Shown: in pieces, positions 1-9,742 of the stretch
How positions within the stretch are numbered: position 1 is the first letter of the stretch
Layout of the letters: each line of letters starts with the position of its first letter
Translations under genes and position numbers: made by a program
DNA from: an uncultured Bacteroidota bacterium
Lineage (GTDB): Bacteria > Bacteroidota > Bacteroidia > Flavobacteriales > Flavobacteriaceae
Direction: 5' to 3'
Assembly: GCA_902618245.1 (NCBI GenBank)
Contig: CACMZR010000006.1
Span: 82,501-115,723, forward strand
DNA: 33,223 nt
The notes under the pieces: model-generated
Told to the model about the DNA's origin: nothing
The model's database searches: none
What the model saw: only the letters and a program-made list of their open reading frames with translations

Positions 1-1447
1 CAGCTTTATTTTTTTTAGGAAGATCTGATTTACCCATCAAATAATTGTCAACTTGGTGAGCTACTTCCCTACCTTCTGAGATTGCCCACACAATAAGTGA
101 CTGACCTCTTCTACAATCTCCAGCAGTAAATATTGATTTCTTATTAGTCTGATAATTATTTTCACCATTGATATTTCCTCTCTCATCAAAACTTAAACCA
201 AACTGTTCGGGTAGATTTTTTTCAGGTCCTGTAAATCCAAGGGCTAATAATGCCATATCACAAGGCCACATTTTTTCTGAACCCTCTTTTTCGATAAGTT
301 TTGCTCTTTCTCCTGGAATTTTTTTCCATTGAACCTCAACTGTCTTTAAGGCTTTAACACGACCTTTTTCATCTCCAATGAATTCTTTTGTTAAAATACT
401 CCATTCTCTGTGACTTCCTTCTTCATGAGATGAAGATGTCTTTAATTTAAAAGGCCAATAAGGCCAAGGATGCTCGTCAGTCCTTCCTTCAGCAGGTTTT
501 GGCATTATTTCAAAATTTGTCACACTTTTAGCACCGTGTCTATTTGAAGTTCCAATGCAGTCAGACCCAGTGTCGCCTCCGCCAATAACAATAACATGAA
601 GGTCTTTAGCTGAAAATTTTGTGTCAAGTTTGTGTTGACCATCTACAGCCTTATTATTGTGTGGAAGAAAATCCATTGCCTGAATAACACCTTCTAACTC
701 TGATCCTGGAATAGGCATTTCCCTTTTGATTGTAGCTCCAGTTGCTAAAACCACTGCATCAAATTGCTTCTCAAGTTCTTTAGTTGAGATTGTTTTACCG
801 ACTTCAACATTACATTTGAATTTTATTCCCTCGGATTTAAGAATTTCTAGGCGCCTATCAATTACTTTTTTTTCCATTTTGAAATCAGGAATTCCGTAAC
901 GTAGTAGTCCTCCTATTTTATTTTCACGTTCAAAAACAGTCACTGAATGTCCTACTCGATTTAATTGTTGAGCAGAAGAGAGACCAGCAGGCCCTGACCC
1001 AATAATGGCAACTTTTTTACCCGTTCTAAATTTGGGGACTTCAGGCTTAATCCAACCTTCATTGAAACCTCTTTCAATAATATATTTTTCAATTAGTTCT
1101 ATTGATACAGGGGGATTTACTATTCCAAGAACACATGCCTCTTCACATGGTGCTGGACAAAGCCTTCCAGTGAATTCAGGAAAATTATTTGTACTATGTA
1201 ATATATTTAAAGCACGTTGCCATTCATTATTATAAACTGCATCATTAAAGTCTGGGATTAAGTTACCAAGAGGGCAGCCACTATGACAAAAAGGAACCCC
1301 ACAGTCCATGCATCGAGCTCCTTGTTCTTGCAATTCGCTTTTCTTCGGAGGAAGTGTGAATTCGTTGTAGTTTTTAACTCTTTTTCGGGGCTCGATGACT
1401 GATTCTTTGAGGCGGTCGTATTCCATAAAACCTTTAATTTTTCCCAT
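1..1447 (-). CDS. gltD: Glutamate synthase (NADPH) small subunit, partial
   Basis: The small (beta) subunit oxidises NAD(P)H on FAD and passes electrons through Fe-S clusters to the large subunit, which makes glutamate from glutamine and 2-oxoglutarate. The ORF opens with an ATG at 1445-1447 and is open to the left edge, giving 482 codons. Family members are about 480-490 residues, so only a few C-terminal residues are missing. The N-terminal cysteine pattern for [4Fe-4S] clusters is present: C46, C49, C54, C58 (CMDCGVPFCHSGC) and C97, C101, C105 (CPAPCEEAC). An FAD-binding GSGPAG motif lies at about residues 150-155, and a second dinucleotide fold (VIGGGDTGSDC) for NAD(P)H lies further on. 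It starts one base after the gltB stop, so the two genes are surely co-transcribed. Confidence 0.96.
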   Translation of the reverse strand, partial: MGKIKGFMEYDRLKESVIEPRKRVKNYNEFTLPPKKSELQEQGARCMDCGVPFCHSGCPLGNLIPDFNDAVYNNEWQRALNILHSTNNFPEFTGRLCPAPCEEACVLGIVNPPVSIELIEKYIIERGFNEGWIKPEVPKFRTGKKVAIIGSGPAGLSSAQQLNRVGHSVTVFERENKIGGLLRYGIPDFKMEKKVIDRRLEILKSEGIKFKCNVEVGKTISTKELEKQFDAVVLATGATIKREMPIPGSELEGVIQAMDFLPHNNKAVDGQHKLDTKFSAKDLHVIVIGGGDTGSDCIGTSNRHGAKSVTNFEIMPKPAEGRTDEHPWPYWPFKLKTSSSHEEGSHREWSILTKEFIGDEKGRVKALKTVEVQWKKIPGERAKLIEKEGSEKMWPCDMALLALGFTGPEKNLPEQFGLSFDERGNINGENNYQTNKKSIFTAGDCRRGQSLIVWAISEGREVAHQVDNYLMGKSDLPKKNKA

Positions 1448-1448
1448 A

Positions 1449-4400
1449 TTATATCGACTTTTCAAGTTTATTTTTTGCTATCATCTCGAGAGCATTTTTA
1501 TAATCTGTTGGCATCACTTTAATAAAGTTTTTTAAAGATTTTGACCAGTTTCTCAAAATCTCGTTTGCCTTGGGGCTTTTTGTATACTTGATATGATTTT
1601 CAAGTAATTCTTTAATAATTTCCATATCATTTTTTTGAGGGTTTTCTAGTTCAATCATTTCAAGGTTGAATTTCTTTTCATCGAAAGTACCATTATCATG
1701 ATAAATGTATGCAATTCCACCACTCATGCCAGCTGCAAAATTTCTACCAATATCACCTATAATAAGTGCTACACCACCAGTCATATATTCACATCCGTGA
1801 TCTCCAACTCCTTCTACAACTGCTTTTGCTCCAGAATTTCTAACACAGAAACGCTCACCTGCAATCCCATTAATATAAGCTTCTCCAGAGGTTGCACCAT
1901 ATAATGCAACATTACCAATTATAATATTCTTGTGGGGGATAAAGCTCGCATTATCAGGTACTTTTGCAATTAACTTTGCACCTGAAAGACCTTTTCCAAA
2001 ATAATCGTTAACTGTACCCTCAATTTTCATTGAGAGGCCTTTAGTCGCAAACGCTCCAAAACTTTGACCTGCTGTACCCGTAAAGCTTAAATTCAGTGTA
2101 TCTTCTGGAAGGCCCTGGGAACCGTATATTTTTGAAATTTCGTAACTCACTATTGCTCCGATAGTCCGATTTGTATTCTTGATGTGAAATTTTAATTCTT
2201 GTTTTTTCTTTTTCCTTATAGCGTGCTTTGCTTTTTCTAATATTTTAATATCAAGAACATTTTCCAAATTATGATTTTGCACTATAGTGTTACGTTCCTT
2301 TATTTGATTAGGTACTTTTGGCTTATGCAAAATATTCGATAAATCAATTCCTTTTGCTTTATAATGATTAATCGCATTCTTCATATTCAATTTTTGAGAC
2401 TGACCAACCATATCATTAACTTTTCTAAAACCTAAGTCAGCCATTATTCGTCTTAATTCCTCAGCTACAAAATGCATATAGTTAATAACATGTTCGGGCT
2501 TGCCTTTAAAGTTCTTTCGTAACTCAGGGTCTTGTGTAGCAATTCCTACAGGACATGTGTTAAGGTGACAAGCACGCATCATAATACATCCCGAGGCTAT
2601 AAGTGGAGCTGTAGAAAATCCAAATTCTTCTGCACCAAGTAAACAGGCAATAGCAACATCTCTACCAGTTTTCATTTGACCATCGCATTCAAGTACAATA
2701 CGACTTCTTAAATCATTCATTACTAATGTTTGTTGAGCCTCAGCTATTCCTAACTCCCAGGGAAGACCAGCATGTTTTAAAGAGGTTAAAGGAGATGCTC
2801 CAGTACCTCCATCATAACCTGAGATTAAGATTACATCTGCTTTAGCTTTTGCTACTCCAGCTGCAATTGTTCCTACTCCAACTTCTGAAACAAGTTTTAC
2901 ATTTATTCTGGCATTTCTATTTGCATTTTTTAAATCGTAAATTAACTGAGCTAAATCTTCTATTGAATATATATCATGGTGAGGAGGGGGTGAAATAAGA
3001 CCTACATAGGGAGTAGAATTTCTGACTGAAGCAATATAGGGATTTACTTTTGGACCTGGAAGCTGCCCGCCTTCACCTGGTTTTGCTCCTTGAGCCATTT
3101 TTATTTGAATCTCTTCAGCTGTACTTAAATAATGACTCGAAACCCCAAAACGGCCAGAGGCAACCTGCTTAATTGCGGAATTTTTAAAATTTCCGTCTTT
3201 ATCGGGTGTAAATCGATTAGGATCTTCACCTCCTTCTCCCGAATTGCTTTTACCTCCAATTCTATTCATTGCAACTGCTAAATTTTCGTGTGCCTCTTGG
3301 CTAATTGAACCTAAAGACATTGCACCTGTTTTGAAACGTTTAACAATTTCTGTCCAAGGCTCTACCTGATCTAATGGAATCGGGTCATAGCTTGAAAATT
3401 CAAATAAACCCCTTAACGTCATTAATTTTTCATTCTGGTCATTGATCATTTTTGAAAAGACCTCATAGCTTTCAGTTTTATTTTTTCTTACAGCTTGTTG
3501 TAATGATGCGATTGTCGTAGGATTGACAGCATGAGCCTCTCCATCTCTTCTCCATCGGTAATCACCTCCTATTTCAAGTGGCAGTCCAAGCTTGGACTCA
3601 TGAATATAAGCTTTAGTGTGCCTTTTACTGATTTCCTTCTCGATTTCATACAAATTAATTCCTTCTATCCGAGTCGGAGTATTACAAAAAAATCTATCAA
3701 TTAGCTTTTTAGACAATCCCAAGGCTTCATAAATCTGTCCTCCTCTATAAGAATGCAATGTAGAAATACCGATTTTGTTCATCACTTTTATTATACCTTT
3801 AGCGATTGCTTTATTAAAATTATTGATTGCTTTTTCTGCACTTTCTATAATAAAGTTATTATTACATTGATAAGTAATAATCTCATTTACTAAGTATGGA
3901 TTAATAGCACTTGCTCCATATCCAAATAACAATGAAAAGTGGTGTGGCTCTCTTGGTTCAGCTGACTCTACAATGATTCCAAATTGAGATCTTTTTTTAA
4001 ACCGTTTGAAGGCGTGGTGTACATGAGATGTGGCTAATAACATTGGAATAGGAGCAAGCGAAGGAGATACACCACGATCAGATAGTATGATAATATTCAC
4101 ACTTTTTGCAAGAGCATTTTCAACTTCACCAATCATATCATCTAGTGCGTCTTCTAGACCATTTAATCCATTATTAATTTCGTAGAGTGTTGAAATTGTG
4201 GTTGTCTTGAAATCGTCTGTCTCTAAGTATCTAATTTTATCTAAATCTTCATTTGATATTACTGGATTCTGTATAGATAGTTTTTTTGCATGTTCTGGAC
4301 TGATTTCAAAAAGATTGAATTCTGGCCCTAGACTAAGGCTAATGTCGGTTACAATTTCTTCTCTTATTCCATCAAGTGGAGGGTTTGTTACTTGAGCAAA

Positions 4401-5951
4401 AAGTTGTTTAAAGTAGTTATACAGTAGTTGAGGACGATCTGAAAGTACGGCAAGCGGTGTGTCAGTTCCCATTGATCCAATTGCTTCTTTTCCATTGATA
4501 CTCATTGGGGTAATAATTGTTTTCAAATCCTCTTGAGTATATCCAAAAATCCTCATTCTAGTTTCAAAATCTTCACTTTCAATTCTAGTATTATTACCTG
4601 TATAGGGTATATCTCTAAGATGAAGAAGGTTTTCTTTTAACCATTTACCATATGGCTTATCAAGTGAGATTTGTTTTTTTATTTCATCGTCCTCAACAAT
4701 ACGCCCCTCATCCATATTTACCAAAAACATTTTTCCTGGTTCAAGGCGTCCATGCATTTGAATATTTTCTGGATCAATTTCAAGTACTCCAGTTTCGGAA
4801 GACATAACCACATATCCGTCTTTTGTTACAGTATAACGAGAAGGGCGAAGTCCGTTTCGATCTAAAAGTGCTCCAATATATTTCCCATCTGTAAATGGAA
4901 TTGAAGCAGGACCGTCCCAAGGTTCCATAATGCAAGAATTATATTGATAAAAAGCTTTCTTATTTTCATCCATAAACGTGTGTTTTTCCCAAGCCTCTGG
5001 GACTAACATCATCATCGCTTCTGGTAGTGATCTTCCAGTAGCAAGGAGAAGCTCCAATGTCATATCCATTGAAGCAGAGTCAGACTTATCAGGTATTACT
5101 ATTGGTAATATATTTTGTAAATCAGAACCGAAAATTTCACTTTTTAAAAGCTCTTCTCTAATTTGCATCCTACTAAAATTTCCCTTGTATGTATTAATTT
5201 CTCCATTATGGCACATATAACGAAATGGCTGGGCAAGATCCCATGTCGGAAATGTATTTGTAGAAAACCTTTGATGCACTAATGCCAAACGAGTTACTAC
5301 AGCTGGATCTTCAAGATCATTATAATACCCCTTTATATCCTCAGGGGTCAATAAACCTTTATAAATTAATGTATGAGTCGAGAGGCTAGGTAAGTAAAAG
5401 TAAGAGGATTGTGAAAGCTTAGAGTCTGATATTGTGTGCTCAGCTATTTTTCTTGCACAATATAGCTTTATATTGAATTCATAATCAGAAAGGTTAACAG
5501 TTCCTCTACCCACAAAGATTTGCATTATATTCGGCTCAGTTAGCGCTGCAATATTTCCCACAACATTGTGATTTACAGGAACTTTTCTCCACCCCAAAAC
5601 TTCAAGTCCCTGATTTTTAATTTCATTTTCTAATACACCGATACAATAAGTTCTTTGATTTTCTTTTTTTGGTAGGAAGACCATACCGACTGCATATTGA
5701 TGGGATTCAGGAAGTTTAAAGGCACATTTTTTTTTAAGAAAATCATGTGGTATTTCAATTAGTATACCAGCCCCATCGCCTGTTTTACCGTCTGCACTTA
5801 CAGCTCCACGATGTTCAAGACAATCTAGAATATCTAGTGCTTTATGTATTATATCATTAGTTTTTTTCCCCTGAAGACTACATATAAATCCTGCCCCACA
5901 GTTATCGTGTTCAAATTGTGGATCGTAAAGGCCCTGTTTTGGTGGTAGCAT
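1449..5951 (-). CDS. gltB: Glutamate synthase large subunit
   Basis: This 1,500-residue protein is full length for bacterial GltB. It has the usual four parts: an N-terminal class-II glutamine amidotransferase (about 18-420), a central domain, an FMN-binding TIM-barrel synthase domain (about 800-1200) and a C-terminal beta-helix with GGxA-type repeats (about 1250-1450). Cys18 in HDNCGAGF is the expected catalytic residue, exposed after removal of a 17-residue propeptide. The [3Fe-4S] motif CIMMRACHLNTCP places cysteines at about 1122, 1128 and 1133 with the classical x5/x4 spacing. The enzyme hydrolyses glutamine and channels ammonia onto 2-oxoglutarate in the cytoplasm. It is first in a gltB-gltD operon; a promoter-like element lies just upstream at 5969-6001. 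Confidence 0.98.
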   Translation of the reverse strand: MLPPKQGLYDPQFEHDNCGAGFICSLQGKKTNDIIHKALDILDCLEHRGAVSADGKTGDGAGILIEIPHDFLKKKCAFKLPESHQYAVGMVFLPKKENQRTYCIGVLENEIKNQGLEVLGWRKVPVNHNVVGNIAALTEPNIMQIFVGRGTVNLSDYEFNIKLYCARKIAEHTISDSKLSQSSYFYLPSLSTHTLIYKGLLTPEDIKGYYNDLEDPAVVTRLALVHQRFSTNTFPTWDLAQPFRYMCHNGEINTYKGNFSRMQIREELLKSEIFGSDLQNILPIVIPDKSDSASMDMTLELLLATGRSLPEAMMMLVPEAWEKHTFMDENKKAFYQYNSCIMEPWDGPASIPFTDGKYIGALLDRNGLRPSRYTVTKDGYVVMSSETGVLEIDPENIQMHGRLEPGKMFLVNMDEGRIVEDDEIKKQISLDKPYGKWLKENLLHLRDIPYTGNNTRIESEDFETRMRIFGYTQEDLKTIITPMSINGKEAIGSMGTDTPLAVLSDRPQLLYNYFKQLFAQVTNPPLDGIREEIVTDISLSLGPEFNLFEISPEHAKKLSIQNPVISNEDLDKIRYLETDDFKTTTISTLYEINNGLNGLEDALDDMIGEVENALAKSVNIIILSDRGVSPSLAPIPMLLATSHVHHAFKRFKKRSQFGIIVESAEPREPHHFSLLFGYGASAINPYLVNEIITYQCNNNFIIESAEKAINNFNKAIAKGIIKVMNKIGISTLHSYRGGQIYEALGLSKKLIDRFFCNTPTRIEGINLYEIEKEISKRHTKAYIHESKLGLPLEIGGDYRWRRDGEAHAVNPTTIASLQQAVRKNKTESYEVFSKMINDQNEKLMTLRGLFEFSSYDPIPLDQVEPWTEIVKRFKTGAMSLGSISQEAHENLAVAMNRIGGKSNSGEGGEDPNRFTPDKDGNFKNSAIKQVASGRFGVSSHYLSTAEEIQIKMAQGAKPGEGGQLPGPKVNPYIASVRNSTPYVGLISPPPHHDIYSIEDLAQLIYDLKNANRNARINVKLVSEVGVGTIAAGVAKAKADVILISGYDGGTGASPLTSLKHAGLPWELGIAEAQQTLVMNDLRSRIVLECDGQMKTGRDVAIACLLGAEEFGFSTAPLIASGCIMMRACHLNTCPVGIATQDPELRKNFKGKPEHVINYMHFVAEELRRIMADLGFRKVNDMVGQSQKLNMKNAINHYKAKGIDLSNILHKPKVPNQIKERNTIVQNHNLENVLDIKILEKAKHAIRKKKKQELKFHIKNTNRTIGAIVSYEISKIYGSQGLPEDTLNLSFTGTAGQSFGAFATKGLSMKIEGTVNDYFGKGLSGAKLIAKVPDNASFIPHKNIIIGNVALYGATSGEAYINGIAGERFCVRNSGAKAVVEGVGDHGCEYMTGGVALIIGDIGRNFAAGMSGGIAYIYHDNGTFDEKKFNLEMIELENPQKNDMEIIKELLENHIKYTKSPKANEILRNWSKSLKNFIKVMPTDYKNALEMIAKNKLEKSI

Positions 5952-5968
5952 AATTTTTTAAAAGCTAA

Positions 5969-6001
5969 CAAAAATAGTAAATCAACTCTCTTAAATTACA
6001 A
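5969..6001 (-). promoter_or_regulatory. Putative promoter of gltBD
   Basis: On the minus strand, TATTTTTG (5969-5976) fits the Bacteroidota -7 consensus TAnnTTTG. A TTG (5999-6001) lies 22 bp further upstream, near the expected -33 position. This would start transcription about 10 bp before the gltB ATG. The match is by eye and the sequence is AT-rich, so this is tentative. The rest of the 5952-6152 gap is AT-rich with nothing else recognisable. Confidence 0.4.
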
Positions 6002-6152
6002 TAAAACTTCCTAAATCTAGCTATTTTTCATGAACACAAAATTTTATTCATTAAACTAAGAGATCTTTAAATTTTTAATCAGTTTTTTTAAAAAAAAATG
6101 AAAAATTAACAATTTTCACTTCCTTTGTTTTTAATAATATAAAAAAATACAA

Positions 6153-7214
6153 TTGTTAAAAAATAGATACAAAGTTATAGGAGTTATGTCAGGAACTTCT
6201 TTGGATGGAATAGATCTAAGTTGTGTGAATTTTAGGCTCGATAAATTTTGGAATTTTGATGTTGAGGCTACAAAAACAATTAGCTATTCAAAACAATGGA
6301 TTACTAGATTAGAAGAATTGTTTCATGCAACTAAAGAATCTATTGAAGCAGGAGATGAATCCTATACTTTATTTTTAGCAGAAAGTATTAATTCATTTGT
6401 TAAAGAATATAAATTATCTAAAATCGATGCAATATGTTCACATGGACATACCCTATTTCATGATCCGAAAAAGGGATTAACTTTTCAATTAGGAAATAGA
6501 AAGATCTTAGCTACACTAACAGGTTTAAATGTTGTTTGTGATTTTAGGACTCAAGATATCAAGTTAGGGGGTCAGGGAGCACCTTTAGTGCCAATTGGCG
6601 ATAAATTTTTATTTCGTAAATATGAGGCATTCCTTAATTTAGGTGGATTTTCAAATGTCTCTAAAATTTCAGATGAAACTACCATTGCTTACGATATTTG
6701 TGCTGTAAATACTGTTCTTAATTTTTTGGCCAAAAAAAAAGGGAAATCATATGATTTGAATGGTGATATGGCTAAACAAGGTAAATTGATTTCACCCTTA
6801 TTTAATGAATTAGAATCATTTGAATATTATCAAAGGACTCCTCCAAAATCTTTGGGAGTTGAATGGGTGAATTCTAAAGTACTTCCACTTCTAGAAAAAT
6901 ATAGTTCAAACAGTGTCGAGAATTTATTAAACACGTACACTATTCATATTGCTTCATTGATTGGAAAAAACTTTGATTATGGACAAAATGTGCTAGTAAC
7001 TGGTGGAGGGGCTAAAAACAATTTTTTGATAAAAAAAATTAGAGAAAATCAATTTGCAAATTTCATAGTGCCGTCAGAAGTTATAATTGATTATAAAGAA
7101 TCAATTATATTTGGTTTTTTAGGGGTTTTGAGGTTAAGAAATGAAGTTAACTGCTTAGCTTCAGTAACAGGAAGTGTAAGGAACCATAGCTCAGGAAACA
7201 TTTTTACGCCCTAA
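6153..7214 (+). CDS. anmK: Anhydro-N-acetylmuramic acid kinase
   Basis: AnmK phosphorylates and opens 1,6-anhydro-MurNAc released during cell-wall turnover, giving MurNAc-6-phosphate for peptidoglycan recycling. The 353-residue length is normal for the family. The ATP-binding signature GVMSGTSLDGIDL is at residues 10-22, followed by GGFSN, the NTVLNFLA segment and a C-terminal VTGGGAKNNFL motif, all typical of the ASKHA-fold kinase. The start is TTG at 6153. The first ATG (about 6185) would fall inside the MSGTSLDG signature and remove the first beta strand, so TTG is preferred. It is divergent from gltB and precedes nhaD by 69 bp. Confidence 0.93.
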   Translation: MLKNRYKVIGVMSGTSLDGIDLSCVNFRLDKFWNFDVEATKTISYSKQWITRLEELFHATKESIEAGDESYTLFLAESINSFVKEYKLSKIDAICSHGHTLFHDPKKGLTFQLGNRKILATLTGLNVVCDFRTQDIKLGGQGAPLVPIGDKFLFRKYEAFLNLGGFSNVSKISDETTIAYDICAVNTVLNFLAKKKGKSYDLNGDMAKQGKLISPLFNELESFEYYQRTPPKSLGVEWVNSKVLPLLEKYSSNSVENLLNTYTIHIASLIGKNFDYGQNVLVTGGGAKNNFLIKKIRENQFANFIVPSEVIIDYKESIIFGFLGVLRLRNEVNCLASVTGSVRNHSSGNIFTP

Positions 7215-7283
7215 TTTTTTTAGGATACTTGAGTATTGGGTATAGATTTTTTTATTTTTAACAAACAAACCGATAATTGACTC

Positions 7284-8615
7284 ATGGAAACCATTATTAT
7301 AACCATTTTTGTTCTAGGCTATCTAGCTATTACTCTTGAGCATAGCTTAAAAGTTGATAAACTCATTCCCGCATTAGCTATGATGGCCCTAATGTGGGCT
7401 ATCATATCCCTTTCCCATTTACCTGTTTTTGATGTTAATACAGAATTAAAACAACTTGAGCCTACCCATATTGATGAAATATTATTGCATCATCTTGGTA
7501 AAACAGCTGAGATAATAATCTTTCTTTTGGGCGCAATGACTATCGTTGAAATCATTGATTATTTTAATGGATTTTTTACAATCAAAAACTTTATCAAAAC
7601 AAGAAGTAAAAAAGGTTTATTATGGATTTTTTCAATTTTAGCATTCATTCTTTCAGCTATAATTGATAATTTAACTGCAACCATCGTGCTTATTACAATT
7701 TTACAGAAAGTTGTAGTCAAAAGAGAGACACGTCTTTGGTTTGCAGGACTTATAATTGTAGCAGCTAATGCAGGTGGTGCTTGGTCACCAATTGGCGATG
7801 TCACTACAACTATGCTTTGGATTGGTAATAAAGTAACAACCCTCAACTTGATCACTTACGTTTTACTCCCATCAATTTTTTGTTTAGGGATCCCAGTTGG
7901 TATAGCTTCTTTTTTACCTGCTTTTCAAGGTGAAATTGATGAACCGGTTGTGGATGAAACAGATGTTGGTTTTCATAAACATGGATCAAGCATTTTATAC
8001 CTAGGCCTTTCAGCAATAATTTTTGTTCCTGTTTTTAAAACAATAACCCACTTGCCACCATATGTTGGTATGATGCTTTCTTTAGCAGTTGTTGCAACAT
8101 TTGCTGAAATCTTTAGTAAAGCTAAAATTAATATTACATCCTTTGACGAAGAAAGTGACGCTCATCAAACAAGTAGCCCTGTTCATCGATCATTATCAAA
8201 AATAGAATTACCAAGTATATTATTTTTTTTAGGGATTTTACTTGCAGTTGCAGGACTTGAATCACTGGGATTATTATTTAATTTTGCTGAGGGTCTCAAT
8301 AAAACAATACCCAACACTGACATTGTTTTAGGATTGCTTGGTGTAGGATCTGCTGTCATTGATAATGTTCCATTAGTTGCAGCGAGTATGGGTATGTTTT
8401 CAAACCCAGTAGATGATCCAGTATGGCACCTTATTGCCTACTCAGCAGGAACTGGCGGAAGTATGCTAATTATTGGTTCTGCTGCAGGTGTTGTTGCAAT
8501 GGGAATGGAAAAAATTGATTTTTTCTGGTATTTAAAAAAAATTGCTTGGCTAGCCTTTTTAGGATTTTTATCTGGGTTTATCGTTTTTGTTGTTATGAGA
8601 GATTTTCTATTCTAA
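7284..8615 (+). CDS. nhaD: Na+/H+ antiporter, NhaD family
   Basis: This is a 443-residue polytopic inner-membrane protein with roughly a dozen hydrophobic segments and no signal peptide. It belongs to the NhaD branch of the ion transporter superfamily. The internal two-fold repeat shows in the paired motifs IIDNLTATIVL (about 125-135) and VIDNVPLVAAS (about 357-367), each with the Asp-Asn pair expected near the ion path, and in AANAGGAWSPIGDVTTTMLW at about 157-176. It likely exports Na+ in exchange for protons, fitting a marine lifestyle. It heads a same-strand run with exbB 40 bp downstream, so co-transcription with the TonB energising genes is plausible. Confidence 0.92.
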   Translation: METIIITIFVLGYLAITLEHSLKVDKLIPALAMMALMWAIISLSHLPVFDVNTELKQLEPTHIDEILLHHLGKTAEIIIFLLGAMTIVEIIDYFNGFFTIKNFIKTRSKKGLLWIFSILAFILSAIIDNLTATIVLITILQKVVVKRETRLWFAGLIIVAANAGGAWSPIGDVTTTMLWIGNKVTTLNLITYVLLPSIFCLGIPVGIASFLPAFQGEIDEPVVDETDVGFHKHGSSILYLGLSAIIFVPVFKTITHLPPYVGMMLSLAVVATFAEIFSKAKINITSFDEESDAHQTSSPVHRSLSKIELPSILFFLGILLAVAGLESLGLLFNFAEGLNKTIPNTDIVLGLLGVGSAVIDNVPLVAASMGMFSNPVDDPVWHLIAYSAGTGGSMLIIGSAAGVVAMGMEKIDFFWYLKKIAWLAFLGFLSGFIVFVVMRDFLF

Positions 8616-8655
8616 ATATTTAACCATTAAATAAATAATAAAATAAGATTTTAAA

Positions 8656-9330
8656 ATGATTTTAAGTCTCCAGCAACCATCGCCATTTCAAACTCAAAAA
8701 ACACTTTCATTAATAGAATTAATTGAAAACGGAGGCTTAGGGGGACAAGTTATTATTGGTCTTTTATGTACTCTCTTATTGACTGTTGTTTACATCTACT
8801 TTGAAAGGATTTTTGCAATTCGTTCTGCAGTTAGGATGACACCAACATTCATGTCTCAAATTAGGTCTTTTGTAATACAAGGAAAAGTAGAAGAAGCTCA
8901 AAAATTGTGTTTGAAAGAAAATGTTCCAGTATCAAGGTTAGTTTCTAAGGGATTGTCTAGAATTGGTAGACCATTGGAAGATATAAATACTGCTATCGAA
9001 AATGCAGGTCGTTTAGAGGTATATCAACTAGAAAAAAATATTAGCATTTTAGCAACTATCGCTGGTGCTGCACCGATGCTTGGATTTTTAGGTACTGTAG
9101 TTGGAATGATCATTTCCATTTTTGAAATTTCTAATGCAGGAGGAAATATTGATATGCAATTACTTGCAGATGGGCTTTATACAGCGATGACAACAACTGT
9201 TGCAGGATTGATAGTCGGTATAGTAGGTTACGTGTCTTACAATCACTTAGTTGTAAAAACAAATAATGCAGTTTATATTATGGAATCTACCAGTTTGGAG
9301 TTTTTGGACTTACTAAACGAACCAGCTTAG
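8656..9330 (+). CDS. exbB: MotA/TolQ/ExbB proton channel family protein
   Basis: This 224-residue protein has the ExbB/TolQ layout: an N-terminal transmembrane helix (about 33-53, GLLCTLLLTVVYIYFERI), a cytoplasmic segment of about 90 residues, then two transmembrane helices (about 131-155 and 173-200) with the conserved core AGAAPMLGFLGTVVGMI and TAMTTTVAGLIVG. It forms the inner-membrane proton channel with ExbD that drives TonB. Its stop codon is directly followed by the exbD ATG with no spacer, indicating coupled expression and stoichiometric assembly. The start at 8656 gives the usual length. Confidence 0.95.
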   Translation: MILSLQQPSPFQTQKTLSLIELIENGGLGGQVIIGLLCTLLLTVVYIYFERIFAIRSAVRMTPTFMSQIRSFVIQGKVEEAQKLCLKENVPVSRLVSKGLSRIGRPLEDINTAIENAGRLEVYQLEKNISILATIAGAAPMLGFLGTVVGMIISIFEISNAGGNIDMQLLADGLYTAMTTTVAGLIVGIVGYVSYNHLVVKTNNAVYIMESTSLEFLDLLNEPA

Positions 9331-9726
9331 ATGAACCTTAAAGGAAGAAATAAAATAAGCCCTGAATTTAATATGTCTTCAATGACAGATGTTGTTTTTC
9401 TATTATTGATTTTTTTCATGATAGCCTCAACATTAGCAAAACAATTGAATACAATAAAAGTTAAACTTCCTAAGGCTGAAGGTAAAAGTGAAAACAGAAA
9501 TGCTTTTGCAGTTACAATAACAAACTCAAAAAAATTTTATATTGATTCTAATATTACGCCAAAAAGTAATTTAGAGGGTATGATTATTTCTACTTTTTCG
9601 TCCTTGAATTCACCTTCTTTAATTTTAAGAGCTGAAGAAAAAGTGCCAATAGATGAAGTTATTTTTGTAATGAATATCGCAAATAAAAATGGAATTAAAG
9701 TAGTACTTGCTGTAGATAGTCAATAA
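9331..9726 (+). CDS. exbD: Biopolymer transporter ExbD/TolR
   Basis: This is a 131-residue single-pass membrane protein. A short cytoplasmic N-terminus leads into a transmembrane helix (about 18-36) that contains TDVVFLLLIFFMIAS. Asp20 is the conserved protonatable residue of the ExbD/TolR family. The periplasmic part (about 40-131) has the family's small alpha/beta fold. With ExbB it converts proton flow into movement of TonB. It is fused head to tail to exbB with no gap and is 16 bp before the TonB-like gene, completing a standard exbB-exbD-tonB operon. Confidence 0.95.
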   Translation: MNLKGRNKISPEFNMSSMTDVVFLLLIFFMIASTLAKQLNTIKVKLPKAEGKSENRNAFAVTITNSKKFYIDSNITPKSNLEGMIISTFSSLNSPSLILRAEEKVPIDEVIFVMNIANKNGIKVVLAVDSQ

Positions 9727-9742
9727 AGTTTAAACTTATTAG

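Noticed and set aside
1005-5220. Several open frames of 64-80 codons on the plus strand inside gltD/gltB
   Set aside because: They lie wholly within well-supported minus-strand genes, have no family resemblance and are low-complexity shadow frames.
7227-7238. ATACTTGAGTAT hairpin between anmK and nhaD as a terminator
   Set aside because: A 5-bp AT-rich stem with a 2-base loop is not stable; the T-rich run further on is common in this genome.
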